DNA of 64,000 nt from Oscillospiraceae bacterium (GTDB lineage Bacteria > Bacillota > Clostridia > Oscillospirales > Oscillospiraceae), in contig CADBWQ010000006.1 of the NCBI GenBank assembly GCA_902798545.1, forward strand, positions 62,001 to 126,000. The letters run 5' to 3'. Position numbers and translations under genes: made by a program. The first letter of the stretch is position 1. Each line of letters opens with the position of its first letter. Below are positions 50,853 through 59,811 of the stretch, piece after piece. Below the pieces are notes generated by a model. That model worked only from the letters and a program-made list of their open reading frames with translations, ran no database searches and was not told the DNA's origin.

Positions 50853-51362
50853 ATGGGAAAAGAAATTACAACTGCGCACATTATGGTCACATCGTTGTGT
50901 GACCGGGACTGTAAATATTGCTGCAATAAACAGTATGACTTAAACAGCATCCCATACATCACAGAGGACGAGCTTTCCCGCATGAAGCATATCTATCTCA
51001 CAGGCGGTGAACCATTCACCTACTCAAATCCAAACGCCATAGCGAGGAAGCTGAAAACCCGGTATGCAAACATTGAGCAAGTGATCGTTTACTCTAACGC
51101 TTTCGAATTGTGGGAGTATCTTGCGAATGGCGGACAGACTTCATCCATAGACGGCGTGACAATTTCGATTAAGAGCAACCGGGACATTTCGTCATTTGCG
51201 TGTTGCACGGCTCACAGGAGATTGATGAATCTCCCGAAAAACAGGCTATATGTATTCCCTGGGTACGAAGAAGTAGAGTGTCCTGCTTGGATAGAGAAAA
51301 TTCCAAGAGTGTGGCAGGAAGAATTTGTGGCAGCTCCAAACTGCATTTTCAGGAGGTTGTAA
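50853..51362 (+). CDS. Minimal radical SAM protein of the prophage
   Basis: 169 residues from the ATG at 50853, eight bases after AAGGAG (a nearer ATG at 50847 is too close). The iron-sulfur cluster motif CDRDCKYC fits CxxxCxxC, and YLTGGEPF is the SAM-binding GGE motif; a later strand ISIKSN also fits. The TIM-barrel would be only about half length, without extra cluster domains, like activases or QueE-type enzymes. The substrate is unknown: nucleotide or nucleic-acid modification or an antiphage chain terminator are options. A radical SAM gene among small accessory genes is unusual. Confidence 0.78.
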   Translation: MGKEITTAHIMVTSLCDRDCKYCCNKQYDLNSIPYITEDELSRMKHIYLTGGEPFTYSNPNAIARKLKTRYANIEQVIVYSNAFELWEYLANGGQTSSIDGVTISIKSNRDISSFACCTAHRRLMNLPKNRLYVFPGYEEVECPAWIEKIPRVWQEEFVAAPNCIFRRL

Positions 51363-51580
51363 TGGGCGTGTATATCAAAGGCATGGAGATGCCGAAAGAG
51401 GGATTTGTTGAAATCCTTATTCGTGACGATGGCACAGTTCAGCAAACAGGTCAAAGCTATCGAATTGGCGGGACAGACTACTACACGCCTTATACTGGCG
51501 AAATGCCAGTCGTGTACAAAGCCGTTCCTGTCCCTAACCAGCTCTGTGAAATATGCTCCAACCATCGTCCCGGCGAGTGA
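51362..51580 (+). CDS. Small early phage protein
   Basis: 72 residues, beta-rich, opening MGVYIKGMEMPKEGF, a type seen repeatedly in Clostridia phage early regions. The C-terminus has CEICSNHRPGE. The start overlaps the radical SAM stop by one base. Function unknown. Confidence 0.65.
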   Translation: MGVYIKGMEMPKEGFVEILIRDDGTVQQTGQSYRIGGTDYYTPYTGEMPVVYKAVPVPNQLCEICSNHRPGE

Positions 51581-51592
51581 GGAGGCTGAGTG

Positions 51593-51856
51593 ATGAAAAA
51601 ACTGGCGATTTTTGCGTGCTGCATCTCGCTTGTATTCATGTGCGGATGCGGAAGAAAAATTGGCGAGAATATTACGGAGTCGGAAAGGTTCACTATCGTG
51701 TCTGGTAAAGATCCGGACGCTCCGTATCACGAAGTAATTTTTGTCGATGAGGAGACTGGCGTTATGTATCTTTCCATGTATGATTGTTATCGATTCGGTA
51801 TTACGCCACTTCTCAATGCAGATGGAACGCCAATGTTAGCAGAGGAGGGCGAGTGA
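51593..51856 (+). CDS. DUF6440-like lipoprotein
   Basis: 87 residues from the ATG at 51593 (GGAGG seven bases upstream). The N-terminal lipoprotein signal ends in a lipobox-like region FMCGCG. The rest, ERFTIVSGKD...HEVIFVDEETGVMYL...GITPLLNADG, fits DUF6440. It might be a lysogenic-conversion or superinfection-exclusion lipoprotein; this is inference. Confidence 0.68.
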   Translation: MKKLAIFACCISLVFMCGCGRKIGENITESERFTIVSGKDPDAPYHEVIFVDEETGVMYLSMYDCYRFGITPLLNADGTPMLAEEGE

Positions 51857-52137
51857 TGGATGGACTAAAGCCCTGCCCGTTTTGCGGGTCGAAGCCAGAA
51901 ATAAAGACATCATTCATCCGGTACCAGTCCTGGTATGGCCCGTTAGTAGATACCATGGCGACCGCCAGAGTTCGGATTCGCTGCCCGGGCTGTTATGTGC
52001 GCATGGATGTCGGGATGCTCGTAGCTGTCGACATTTCGGAAAAAGACTGGGCTACGAACTCACAGTCAAAAAGACGTATAAAGAAGTACGTGCTTGACAA
52101 AATGCTAGACGAAATTTGGAACAGAAGGGTTGAGTGA
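51856..52137 (+). CDS. Lar-like zinc-ribbon protein
   Basis: 93 residues from the ATG at 51856, overlapping the previous stop. LKPCPFCGSKPEI and IRCPGCYVRM give a CxxC...CxxC zinc ribbon of the restriction-alleviation (Lar) type. Lar modulates type I restriction in Rac prophage; sequence alone does not show that this one does. Confidence 0.7.
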   Translation: MDGLKPCPFCGSKPEIKTSFIRYQSWYGPLVDTMATARVRIRCPGCYVRMDVGMLVAVDISEKDWATNSQSKRRIKKYVLDKMLDEIWNRRVE

Positions 52138-52391
52138 TGAGCCAATCTAATTCAAAATGCGACCATTGCGGATTCTGTAATTCTCTTAACGCTGCTGCTT
52201 ATAGTGCGCCAAGTAATGCTCTTATTGTTTATTATCTTCTGCAGGCTGAAGCGGTAATTGAAGAGCTGTGTTGCGATCAAGATGCAATCCCATACTCCGC
52301 ACAAACAGTAGCGAAGCTGCGCGCTGATCTACGCAAGGAGAAGGACAATGAACTTGATTCAAAAGACCCCATTTGCCATAAACACACTTAA
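52137..52391 (+). CDS. Small early phage protein
   Basis: 84 residues from the ATG at 52137. N-terminal CDHCGFC could bind a metal, and a helical region follows. Unknown function. Overlaps the next gene by 44 bases. Confidence 0.5.
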   Translation: MSQSNSKCDHCGFCNSLNAAAYSAPSNALIVYYLLQAEAVIEELCCDQDAIPYSAQTVAKLRADLRKEKDNELDSKDPICHKHT

Positions 52392-52632
52392 GGCAAAAAT
52401 ATTGGCCAACTTACGGGAGAGCAGTATCATGGGAACAAAGAACAAAAAACACAATCGAAAAATTCATCGAGTTTGCCCGATATGCGGAGAACGCCCACGG
52501 GTTGCAAACGGCGGTATGTACTGGTGGATTGTATGCCCTACAACAGAGAAAGAATTTCACGGGCACATTGAACAGAAGCTATTTTACCACCCGGAAGATG
52601 CCATTAACGACTGGAACGAGTCTGCCACTTAA
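52348..52632 (+). CDS. Second Lar-like zinc-ribbon protein
   Basis: 94 residues from the ATG at 52348 (AAGGAG seven bases upstream); an internal ATG at about residue 28 is an alternative. RVCPICGERPRV is one zinc knuckle, a WWIVCP strand the second, and the C-terminal DAINDWNE is the usual end of Lar-like proteins. Confidence 0.62.
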   Translation: MNLIQKTPFAINTLKAKILANLRESSIMGTKNKKHNRKIHRVCPICGERPRVANGGMYWWIVCPTTEKEFHGHIEQKLFYHPEDAINDWNESAT

Positions 52633-52646
52633 AGGAGGGGGGGGAA

Positions 52647-52790
52647 ATGACTGGGAAAGAATTAATAGAGTACATCCAGAACAACCATCTTGAAGATTAT
52701 ACCATTGAAGTGCGCCATGACATTTGCGAGTGTAGCGAAGCGAGAGATATTGAAGCCGATCACATCCTCAAGACGTTTGAAATCGTTTGA
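52647..52790 (+). CDS. Tiny early phage protein
   Basis: 47 residues (MTGKELIEYIQNNHLEDY...), with a strong RBS AAAGGAGGGG just upstream. Acidic, with CECSE; last gene of the early operon before the terminator. A plausible real gene because of the RBS and protein-like sequence. Confidence 0.6.
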   Translation: MTGKELIEYIQNNHLEDYTIEVRHDICECSEARDIEADHILKTFEIV

Positions 52791-52808
52791 TTGTTTGTCG
52801 CTTATTGG

Positions 52809-52847
52809 AAAGAAAGCCTCCCCTCAATCCGAGGGGAGGCTTTCTTT
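52809..52847. terminator. Bidirectional terminator between early and late operons
   Basis: A 17-base perfect stem AAAGAAAGCCTCCCCTC / GAGGGGAGGCTTTCTTT with loop AATCC (52826-52830), and A/T tracts on both sides. Confidence 0.93.
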
Positions 52848-52860
52848 TATTTGCCGATAT

Positions 52861-55407
52861 TCATTTCCCGGCGTTGTAGATCCTCTGGAACTCGTTCATG
52901 TCATACCCGCCGCGCTTGATCGCGCCGGAAACCTCGTACTTGGCTTTCTTCTTGAAGCCATACTCGTCCAGAGATCCGCTGCCGTCGGTGTCCGCGTTCA
53001 TGGCCGCTTCCAGGGCTTCCAGAACCGGAGCGCCTGCGCTGATCGCCGCCGCAAAGATCGCGTACCGCCCCTTGGTGGCTTCCCAGTCTCCGTCACTCTG
53101 CTGCTTGGACATGAACGCCTTGACATCGTCGTCGGAATAGCGTCCGCTCCGCAGCCCGTCATACATCTCCGCAATCCGGTCGATGGAGCTTGCCGCCTGC
53201 ACGCCTCTGTCTTTTGCCCGCTGGCTCGCGCCCTCCTTGTATGCGTGGACCGCTGCCGCGCTGTCGGCCTTGTAGCCTTCCGGATTCTCCGTCAGGAAGT
53301 CGAAGTAGTTCCACATGGTCCTGTCTCCGCTCTTCTCCCTGGACTTCTCCGCGTCGCTCTCCGTCATCCGCTGCAGCGGGCCGATCAGGCTGTCGATGGC
53401 ATCCCAGTCCCCGCTGTCCTCATAGATGGAGAACGCCTTCTTTGACGTCAGATACGAGACCGGGTTATCCATCTCCCGGATGTCCTCATACTGGCTGTTG
53501 TAGGGGAGATCGTGCGAATCCGCGAATTCTGCCTTGACGCTGTCCTTCACATACGGTTTCAGGTTGCTTATCAGCTCCGCCTGCGTCTCGCTGTCCGCGT
53601 CCCGGTAAACCGGTGAGCGCATCAGCAGCGCCCCGACCGCGTCAAAGGTCTTGCCGGTGTCGTCCTTCCAGTCCTTGCGCTCCTCTGCGGTGAGTTTGAC
53701 CTTTTCCTTGTTCTCCCCGCTTCCGAACTGCTCGGAACTCGGTCCGTTTCTGTCCGGCATCAGGGATACGCCCGTCTCTTCTCTCAGCCGCTCAATCTCC
53801 CGGCTGAAGTCTGACTGGTTCACCTGGGTGTATTTGTTCCCGCTGTAGGTGTTCAGGAGCCTTGTTCCCAGATCCCCGGAGGAAATCTCGTTCCCGAAAT
53901 TGTCCGTCTTGGCCGGGAGCGTTTTCCGCAGCCCCGGCACGGAGGTCTTGATCTGGTTGACCGCACGCTCCGCCGCGTTGTTCCCGCTGGTGTCCCTGGC
54001 ATATTCGTCCGTCACCGTTGTTGCATGCCGGATCGGTGCCGGGATGAACCCGCTTGCCACGCTGCCCGCCGTGCTTGCCGCCGTGTTCAGCAGCGTCTGC
54101 TTCAGGTCGTCCGGCGTGTCGGTGTACTTGATGGTGTCCTCGATGTTCTTCAGTGCAGACACACTGGGCAGGCTCATGAAGTTTTCCTTTGCTGACTGCA
54201 GGATTGCCTCTCCCGCGGGCAGGCCCTCAGAAATCAGGCTTGCCGCCGTGAGCAGCTGGTTTGCAGGCTCGATGCTGCTGATGTCGATAGTCCGGTCTCC
54301 GTTCTGCCATGTGCCGTTTGTGTCGCCGTTGGCAAAGCGCCGGATCATGTCGATGTTGAACTGCATTCCGCTCTTGCCTTCTGCGCGGTTCTGGGCCTTG
54401 ATGTCCTTGTCGTCCTCGTTCTCCCAGTCCTTGAAGAACGGGAGGCTCTTCATCACCTGGGCGAGTCCCACAATCAGCGCCGTGCCCGTCACGCCTCTGG
54501 CAAAGTCCGTGACCGCCTGATTCTGCTGCGCCATGCTTGCCTTGCCGTTTTTGGCATCGCTTGCCGTCTTGACAATCTCCGCGAAGCCCTTCGCCGCGCC
54601 GAGCGGGGAGAACTCCAGTGCCTTCACGCCGATGTTCGTCGGCACCTTCGTGTACGGTGTCAGCGCCGTGCCAAGGCCGAATTGGCCTTTTTCATATTCT
54701 CTGCCGACCGCTTCCGCGCCGATCTTGTTCAGCCCTTCCCGAATGCTGTCCGCCGCTTTTGCCGCGACACCGCTGTTCTGGAAGAGTCTGTAATTGGCCA
54801 CCTGCCGCGCCGTTTCCTGCACGTCCGCATCGCTGACTTCATACCCGGCCCGCTCGTTTGCCCGCCGGATCGCGTCCGCGCTGCTCTGCTCCGTGCCGCC
54901 CCGGAAGAACTTATCCGAGGAGTTGAGCATGTAGCCGTTCCACTGTTCCCACCGGGACAGCACCCGCTCCACAATGTTTCCGTTCGGGTCGAAGGTTCTG
55001 GTCCGGCTCATGTCGTAGCCTTCCAGTGCGGAGTTTTCCGCGAGGTCAATGTTCGCCGCCACCTCAAGGATGCTCCGGTCCAGCGCCCGCCTGGAAGCCG
55101 CCCTCGCGTCCCGGCTGAGCGCTCCGAGTTCAAAGCCCGTGGACCTTTTCCCGGTAATCTTGCTGACAATCTTGTCGGTTGCCACCGCGACGCCGTTGTT
55201 GGCAAACAGGTCGATGAGTCCGAAAGTTGCGTTGCCCTGAAGGTTTCTGCTCCAGGTCCCGGTTCCTGTCAGCTGTGCCAGCTTCTGGAAGGTGTTCGCC
55301 TGTTTCAGCCGGTCCTGCCTTCCTTTGTAGTTCACATCCTCCGCGATGCCCGCCGCCTGGCAGGCCACAAACCGCTGAATGAAATCCATGTCCTGGCTGC
55401 CGAGCAT
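52861..55407 (-). CDS. Giant virion-associated polyvalent protein, C-terminal part (after frameshift)
   Basis: 848 residues from the first ATG, but the frame is open upstream (KFHRML...) and continues the protein at 55130-59785, which ends in nonsense in this region. The two frames join at an AAA run near 55419-55423, where one extra or two missing bases would restore a single protein of about 2,300 residues. This part is mainly helical, with Gly/Ala-rich membrane-active stretches (GALIVGLAQVMKSLPFF-like near residue 320) and an EF-hand-like DTDGSGSLDEYGF near residue 810. Such proteins are ejected with the DNA in short-tailed phages. Confidence 0.75.
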   Translation of the reverse strand: MLGSQDMDFIQRFVACQAAGIAEDVNYKGRQDRLKQANTFQKLAQLTGTGTWSRNLQGNATFGLIDLFANNGVAVATDKIVSKITGKRSTGFELGALSRDARAASRRALDRSILEVAANIDLAENSALEGYDMSRTRTFDPNGNIVERVLSRWEQWNGYMLNSSDKFFRGGTEQSSADAIRRANERAGYEVSDADVQETARQVANYRLFQNSGVAAKAADSIREGLNKIGAEAVGREYEKGQFGLGTALTPYTKVPTNIGVKALEFSPLGAAKGFAEIVKTASDAKNGKASMAQQNQAVTDFARGVTGTALIVGLAQVMKSLPFFKDWENEDDKDIKAQNRAEGKSGMQFNIDMIRRFANGDTNGTWQNGDRTIDISSIEPANQLLTAASLISEGLPAGEAILQSAKENFMSLPSVSALKNIEDTIKYTDTPDDLKQTLLNTAASTAGSVASGFIPAPIRHATTVTDEYARDTSGNNAAERAVNQIKTSVPGLRKTLPAKTDNFGNEISSGDLGTRLLNTYSGNKYTQVNQSDFSREIERLREETGVSLMPDRNGPSSEQFGSGENKEKVKLTAEERKDWKDDTGKTFDAVGALLMRSPVYRDADSETQAELISNLKPYVKDSVKAEFADSHDLPYNSQYEDIREMDNPVSYLTSKKAFSIYEDSGDWDAIDSLIGPLQRMTESDAEKSREKSGDRTMWNYFDFLTENPEGYKADSAAAVHAYKEGASQRAKDRGVQAASSIDRIAEMYDGLRSGRYSDDDVKAFMSKQQSDGDWEATKGRYAIFAAAISAGAPVLEALEAAMNADTDGSGSLDEYGFKKKAKYEVSGAIKRGGYDMNEFQRIYNAGK

Positions 55408-58400
55408 CCGGTGGAATTTCTCTTGCTTCTTTGATCGTTGTGTCGCTGACCTTCTGGTCCGCCTTGCTTCCGCTCTTCCGGTAATCGTCCAGCAGGTTCA
55501 TGGACGCCTCAAGCACGCCAGCCGCGCCCGGCCTTGACTGCTTGGCCACCGCCTGCAGGCCTTTTGCCGTCTCGCTGATCTTGTGCGTCTCGATCTTCCG
55601 CCAGCTGTCCCAGTTGGTCCGGTCGCCAGTCGCCACGAACTCCTTGTAGAATTCGTTCTCGATCATCCAGGCTGCGTCCGTCATCTCCCCGGTCCATGCC
55701 GGGGCTTTCATCAGCTCGTCCATCGCGTTGAGCTGATCCTCCGCCAGTCGCATGGCCGCCCGTGTCAGGCTCTCCGCCTCGCTGGTCGGGTTGTAGGTAA
55801 TCGGGTCGAGGCCTTCCGCCCTTCCGCTCTCCGTCAGGGTGTTCGTGAAGTACTGGCTGATCTTCTCCCGCTGCCGCTCCGGCGGCTCCTGGGCAAGCGG
55901 CCTGTTCTCCTGCGTGCTCTCTGACTGTGTCTCCTGTGTCGGCTGTGTATCAACGTTTTCGTTTACGTTATCAGCGTTCTGGTTGACGTTCTGGCTTCCG
56001 GTGTCAGTGTTTTCCTCCGCCTCAAAGAACGGATTGGCATTCTCCTGCCCGTTCTGGGTGTTTAACGCGCCCTCTGTTGCGTTTGTTTCATCTGCACGGG
56101 AATTTACCCCTGTGGAAGTCTCCTGCGCTCCTGTTGCCGTTTCTGTGGTGTTCTGCGTTCCCTGCTGCTCGGCCAGCATCGTCTGATACCGCTCCTGCAG
56201 AATCAGATACAGGGAGAGCCCGTCCACGACGGTCTGCATGTCGCTGTTTGGCAGGCCAAGTGCGTCTGCAAGCTGAACCCTGCCTTCTTCCGACTGCAGC
56301 AGAGCCATGTACTCGTCTTCCGACACTTCCCCGGCTTCCATCCGCCGGGCAAGCTCGCTTACTTCTCCGGCTGGCTCTCCTGCAGGTTCAGTTCTTCCAG
56401 TGTTTCCAGCATCAGTTTCCCCAGCGATGACAGGTTCGGATTCGACCGCATATCCTGAATCAGTGGGCGAACGTCTTGCCCTTGACTCGTCTCGGTAATA
56501 TTCCTGTCGCTGGTTCTGGTTGAGCCCTGCGATGTCTGCGAGTTCTTCATAGCTTCCTCTCCCCCAGACGTCCTGGCTTGGGAGCTGGTCTTTTGTTTCT
56601 GCTGCATAGTTTTCTCTTCCTCCCTCTATGACATCTCGGAACGCATATTCCTCCGGCGCTTCGTCGCCGAACAGCCCAAATCCGTCCGCGTCCTCGCCGG
56701 ATACGCCAATCCTCATGATCTTGTCGCAGAGTCCGTCAAAGAACGCCTGCATCTTCCTCGGCGCGTTCCGCTGCTCTTCAATGAACCTCGCCAGATAGAT
56801 GGTGTCCGGGTCTGACTCCGCGAACATAGACGTGTTCGCTGTTATTTGTGCGACACTCTGCCCGGCGGATTTCGCGTCGTTATAAAGCCGGAGCGCATCG
56901 ACCATGTGCTGCTGAAGGCGGAAATCAGACGTGGTTCCGTCCTGCACACCGGCTTCCACGGACAGGACCTTCGGTGCGGAAAATACCATTGCGTCAATGA
57001 TCTTCCCAGACTCGGCACTCAGCGCCATCTGGCTTGAGATTTCGCTGTCTCCGTATGCTGCATAGAAGATCGCGTTCTTCGCTCTGTTATAGGCGTCCAC
57101 CGTGATCTTGCTGACGTCGTTTCCGTTTTTGTCTTTGCTCTTTGTGGTCATGGAGCCACGTTCACTGTCAGGAATGACCTTCCGGATGAACTCCCGGACA
57201 AACGCCTCGTTGCTGTCTGACTGGATGTCCGTTCCCGGTGTCGTGTCGAGCAGGTTCAGAATATCACGAATGCCATCCGACATCAAGGCTTTTGCGTCCG
57301 CCTTGGCTGATTCTGCCGCGTTGTACCTGGTTGTCTCGCTGTTGTTCCCGCCTGCGGCCAGCCGCCCCCAGTCGTAATCCTCTCCGTCTACCACACGGAC
57401 GAGAATGGAATCCTCGCCGATCCCCGCCGGATCGATTCCAAGCCTCCCGGCGGCGTTCCTGATATACTCCGTATAGCTTCCCAGGTTCCCGCGTTCAAAC
57501 GCATTGGTGATTGCTTGCATTCTTCCGTTGCCGCTGATCACCACACCGTCGCTGCGGATCACTGGGGCGCCGGTGCTGGCGTCTGCCGATACTTCGAGCT
57601 TGCGGGGGTTAAGTCTCGCGCCGCGTTCCCGTGCTTCCGCCTGGTATTCTTCGCTGCTCCGGTCTCTCGGCTGCAGATCCTGCGGATAGTTCGGGTTTGC
57701 GTTCCCGTAGATGTCGTGGCTTATCTTCAGTTCGGAGAGGGGCACTACGGCAAAATGCACCGGTACATTGTCTACCCCGATTTCGATATTGTCCCCGCCG
57801 CCGTAGCTGGCGTTTGGAAGCTCCGGCCCTGTGTATGCCGTGCTGTCCGCCGCTGGGCCGCTTGCAGTCTGTGCCGGTGCGGCAGCGGGTGCAGTTTCCT
57901 GCGGCTCTGCTGCAGCTTCCTCAAAAGCTATTCCCGTATCCTGAGGCGTTGCATCCGCGCCCTGCGGTTCTGTCACAGTTTGCCCCGGGGTCTCGTCTGC
58001 AGCGGGTTTCTCCGGCTTCATGACGATATCTTCCTTGGTGCTTTCTTTTCCGATCTCCGCCGCCTCTTCGATGCTCAGGCCGCTCTGAGCAAATTCGACC
58101 GCTTCCTCCGCAAGGGCATGCCTTGCCTTGCTGTTGTAGTTGATCCCTGCAGAAAGTCCGTTGGTCAGAACGCCGAGGACATAACCAACAAGCGCGTCCT
58201 GCTTCACTTCGTCCCAGTTCAGCTGTGCTTCTTCATCCAGGCCGAGAATCAGGTCTCCGGCATAGTTGAGGATATCTTCGAGGCCTTCTTCCACGCCCTC
58301 TGTGTTCAGAAGGGTCTTGGCTGCTGCCTGAACCGAAGGGCTGGCGTTGGCAAAGGCCCGCTCCGTGATCCCGCCGAGGATGCTCTGGCCGTAGGCACTT

Positions 58401-59785
58401 TCCATGCCGCCAACGAGTTTCGTGCTGAGCCAGGCCGAAGCCGCGTTTTTCAAGGTGTTTGCCGCGATGCTGTCCGGGTCGTTGTTTTCCCGCCCGGCCT
58501 GCTCCATGGCGCCGCCGCCAGCCGCTCCGAGGTACATCCGCATCGTGCCGACGCCGGGTGAGACTGCGTTTTCCGCGATATCTGCCACAACGTCCGCTCC
58601 GGTTTTCGCGACGTTCAGGCCGAACTTCTCCGCCTCGCTGAGATCTTCCGTGACGTCCTGCCATTTCTGGTCCGCTTCGCCCTGCATCCCCCGCGCTGAT
58701 TCAAGGAGCATCCCGGCGGCGTCGCCGAGTACGGTTCCGTTCTCCCCGTTCTCATTGGCCCGCTGCTGCGCCTCATCGATCTGCGCCTGAAGCGCTTCGG
58801 ATTCTTCCCTGTATTTTTGATCGCCAGTGGTCAGGAGATTCTGATCTGCGATGAATTTCCGCTGCGTGAGTTCCCGGATCTCATCATTGTCATAGAACAT
58901 GGAGTCGACCGCGTACATTCCGCCCGCGACACCAGCCGCTGTTCCTGCTCCGCGCCCGCCGAGCCAGCTTTCCGTGGCGTCGGCCATCCGGTCCTCCGGC
59001 AGCATCCCTGCGTAGACCTCCCGCCCGGCTTCCCGGTTTTCGGTCTTTACTGCATCCGCCAGTTCGTCCCGCTGTTCTGCCAGTGGTGCAAAGCTCTCCG
59101 CGCTGAGCGGGTCTGTGGCATACCCGGCGTACATCTGTTCTTCCTCCGCCGCCTGCCGGTAGGCCTTCTGCGTGTCGGTCAGTTCCCCCTGCTCTTCCAG
59201 CTCCGGCCTCTGGAACGCCCCGGTCACACTGTCCCAGGCTTTCCCAAGCCAGCTCCGGTTCTCCCTCTTCTGGTCTGCCTCAAGCTGTGTGCTGAGGCTG
59301 TTGGCAAGTTCAAGCCACGACTGCTGCTCCTTTTCGGTCTGCGCCTCGTCCGCGCCCTTGTTTGCCGCGTCGAGGTACTTCTGTGTCGTGCCGGAATCCG
59401 TGTTTCCCGACTTCAGATATCTGTCGATCTCCGCGCTCCCGTACAGAAGTCCATTGCTCCCCGGCCCCCAGGTCGCCCCGATGGTGGAGGATGGATCTTT
59501 CCTCTGGCTGCTCCTGTTGCGCTGATAGTCGGTGATGTTGTCCTGCCGCGGCGCGCCGCCGCCGACCTGATACTGTGCGTCACTCGATCTGCTCGTGTTG
59601 CCGTGCGTGACATAGACGCCACGCCGCTCACCGCCGGAGCTGCCCGTCTTTGTGCTGTTCGCCTTGGAAGACGAAGACCCGGATGAACCGGATGATTTGG
59701 AATAAGACCCCCCGGCGGAGACTGTGCCCCCGCCGGAAGGCTGTTCGTTTTTTGTCTCTTTTACTGCGTCGTCTTTCGTCCGCAT
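55130..59785 (-). CDS. Giant virion-associated polyvalent protein, N-terminal part with DdrB/ParB-like domain
   Basis: 1,551 codons to the stop, of which the last 90 or so (beyond REIPPDARQ) are a wrong-frame tail. The start at 59785 has GGAGG eight bases upstream. Order: Ser/Gly-rich N-terminus (1-60); helical segments with Ala/Gly-rich patches (250-580); a Pro/Ala/Glu linker (600-680); and a DdrB-like ParB/sulfiredoxin-type domain (about 690-1050) with VVISGNGRMQAITNAFERG and VRVVDGEDYDWGRLAAGGN. A second Gln/Asn/Thr-rich linker follows (1230-1320). The DdrB-ParB unit is typical of phage and plasmid polyvalent proteins delivered into the host, where they may counter defences. Confidence 0.8.
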   Translation of the reverse strand: MRTKDDAVKETKNEQPSGGGTVSAGGSYSKSSGSSGSSSSKANSTKTGSSGGERRGVYVTHGNTSRSSDAQYQVGGGAPRQDNITDYQRNRSSQRKDPSSTIGATWGPGSNGLLYGSAEIDRYLKSGNTDSGTTQKYLDAANKGADEAQTEKEQQSWLELANSLSTQLEADQKRENRSWLGKAWDSVTGAFQRPELEEQGELTDTQKAYRQAAEEEQMYAGYATDPLSAESFAPLAEQRDELADAVKTENREAGREVYAGMLPEDRMADATESWLGGRGAGTAAGVAGGMYAVDSMFYDNDEIRELTQRKFIADQNLLTTGDQKYREESEALQAQIDEAQQRANENGENGTVLGDAAGMLLESARGMQGEADQKWQDVTEDLSEAEKFGLNVAKTGADVVADIAENAVSPGVGTMRMYLGAAGGGAMEQAGRENNDPDSIAANTLKNAASAWLSTKLVGGMESAYGQSILGGITERAFANASPSVQAAAKTLLNTEGVEEGLEDILNYAGDLILGLDEEAQLNWDEVKQDALVGYVLGVLTNGLSAGINYNSKARHALAEEAVEFAQSGLSIEEAAEIGKESTKEDIVMKPEKPAADETPGQTVTEPQGADATPQDTGIAFEEAAAEPQETAPAAAPAQTASGPAADSTAYTGPELPNASYGGGDNIEIGVDNVPVHFAVVPLSELKISHDIYGNANPNYPQDLQPRDRSSEEYQAEARERGARLNPRKLEVSADASTGAPVIRSDGVVISGNGRMQAITNAFERGNLGSYTEYIRNAAGRLGIDPAGIGEDSILVRVVDGEDYDWGRLAAGGNNSETTRYNAAESAKADAKALMSDGIRDILNLLDTTPGTDIQSDSNEAFVREFIRKVIPDSERGSMTTKSKDKNGNDVSKITVDAYNRAKNAIFYAAYGDSEISSQMALSAESGKIIDAMVFSAPKVLSVEAGVQDGTTSDFRLQQHMVDALRLYNDAKSAGQSVAQITANTSMFAESDPDTIYLARFIEEQRNAPRKMQAFFDGLCDKIMRIGVSGEDADGFGLFGDEAPEEYAFRDVIEGGRENYAAETKDQLPSQDVWGRGSYEELADIAGLNQNQRQEYYRDESRARRSPTDSGYAVESEPVIAGETDAGNTGRTEPAGEPAGEVSELARRMEAGEVSEDEYMALLQSEEGRVQLADALGLPNSDMQTVVDGLSLYLILQERYQTMLAEQQGTQNTTETATGAQETSTGVNSRADETNATEGALNTQNGQENANPFFEAEENTDTGSQNVNQNADNVNENVDTQPTQETQSESTQENRPLAQEPPERQREKISQYFTNTLTESGRAEGLDPITYNPTSEAESLTRAAMRLAEDQLNAMDELMKAPAWTGEMTDAAWMIENEFYKEFVATGDRTNWDSWRKIETHKISETAKGLQAVAKQSRPGAAGVLEASMNLLDDYRKSGSKADQKVSDTTIKEAREIPPDARQPGHGFHSAVCGLPGGGHRGGCELQRKAGPAETGEHLPEAGTADRNRDLEQKPSGQRNFRTHRPVCQQRRRGGNRQDCQQDYREKVHGL

Positions 59786-59811
59786 ATTTCAATCCTCCGG
59801 GATAACCAGAA

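Noticed and set aside
56359-56607. 82-codon minus-strand frame inside the giant virion gene
   Set aside because: Lies in another frame of a clearly continuous protein; no RBS at its start.
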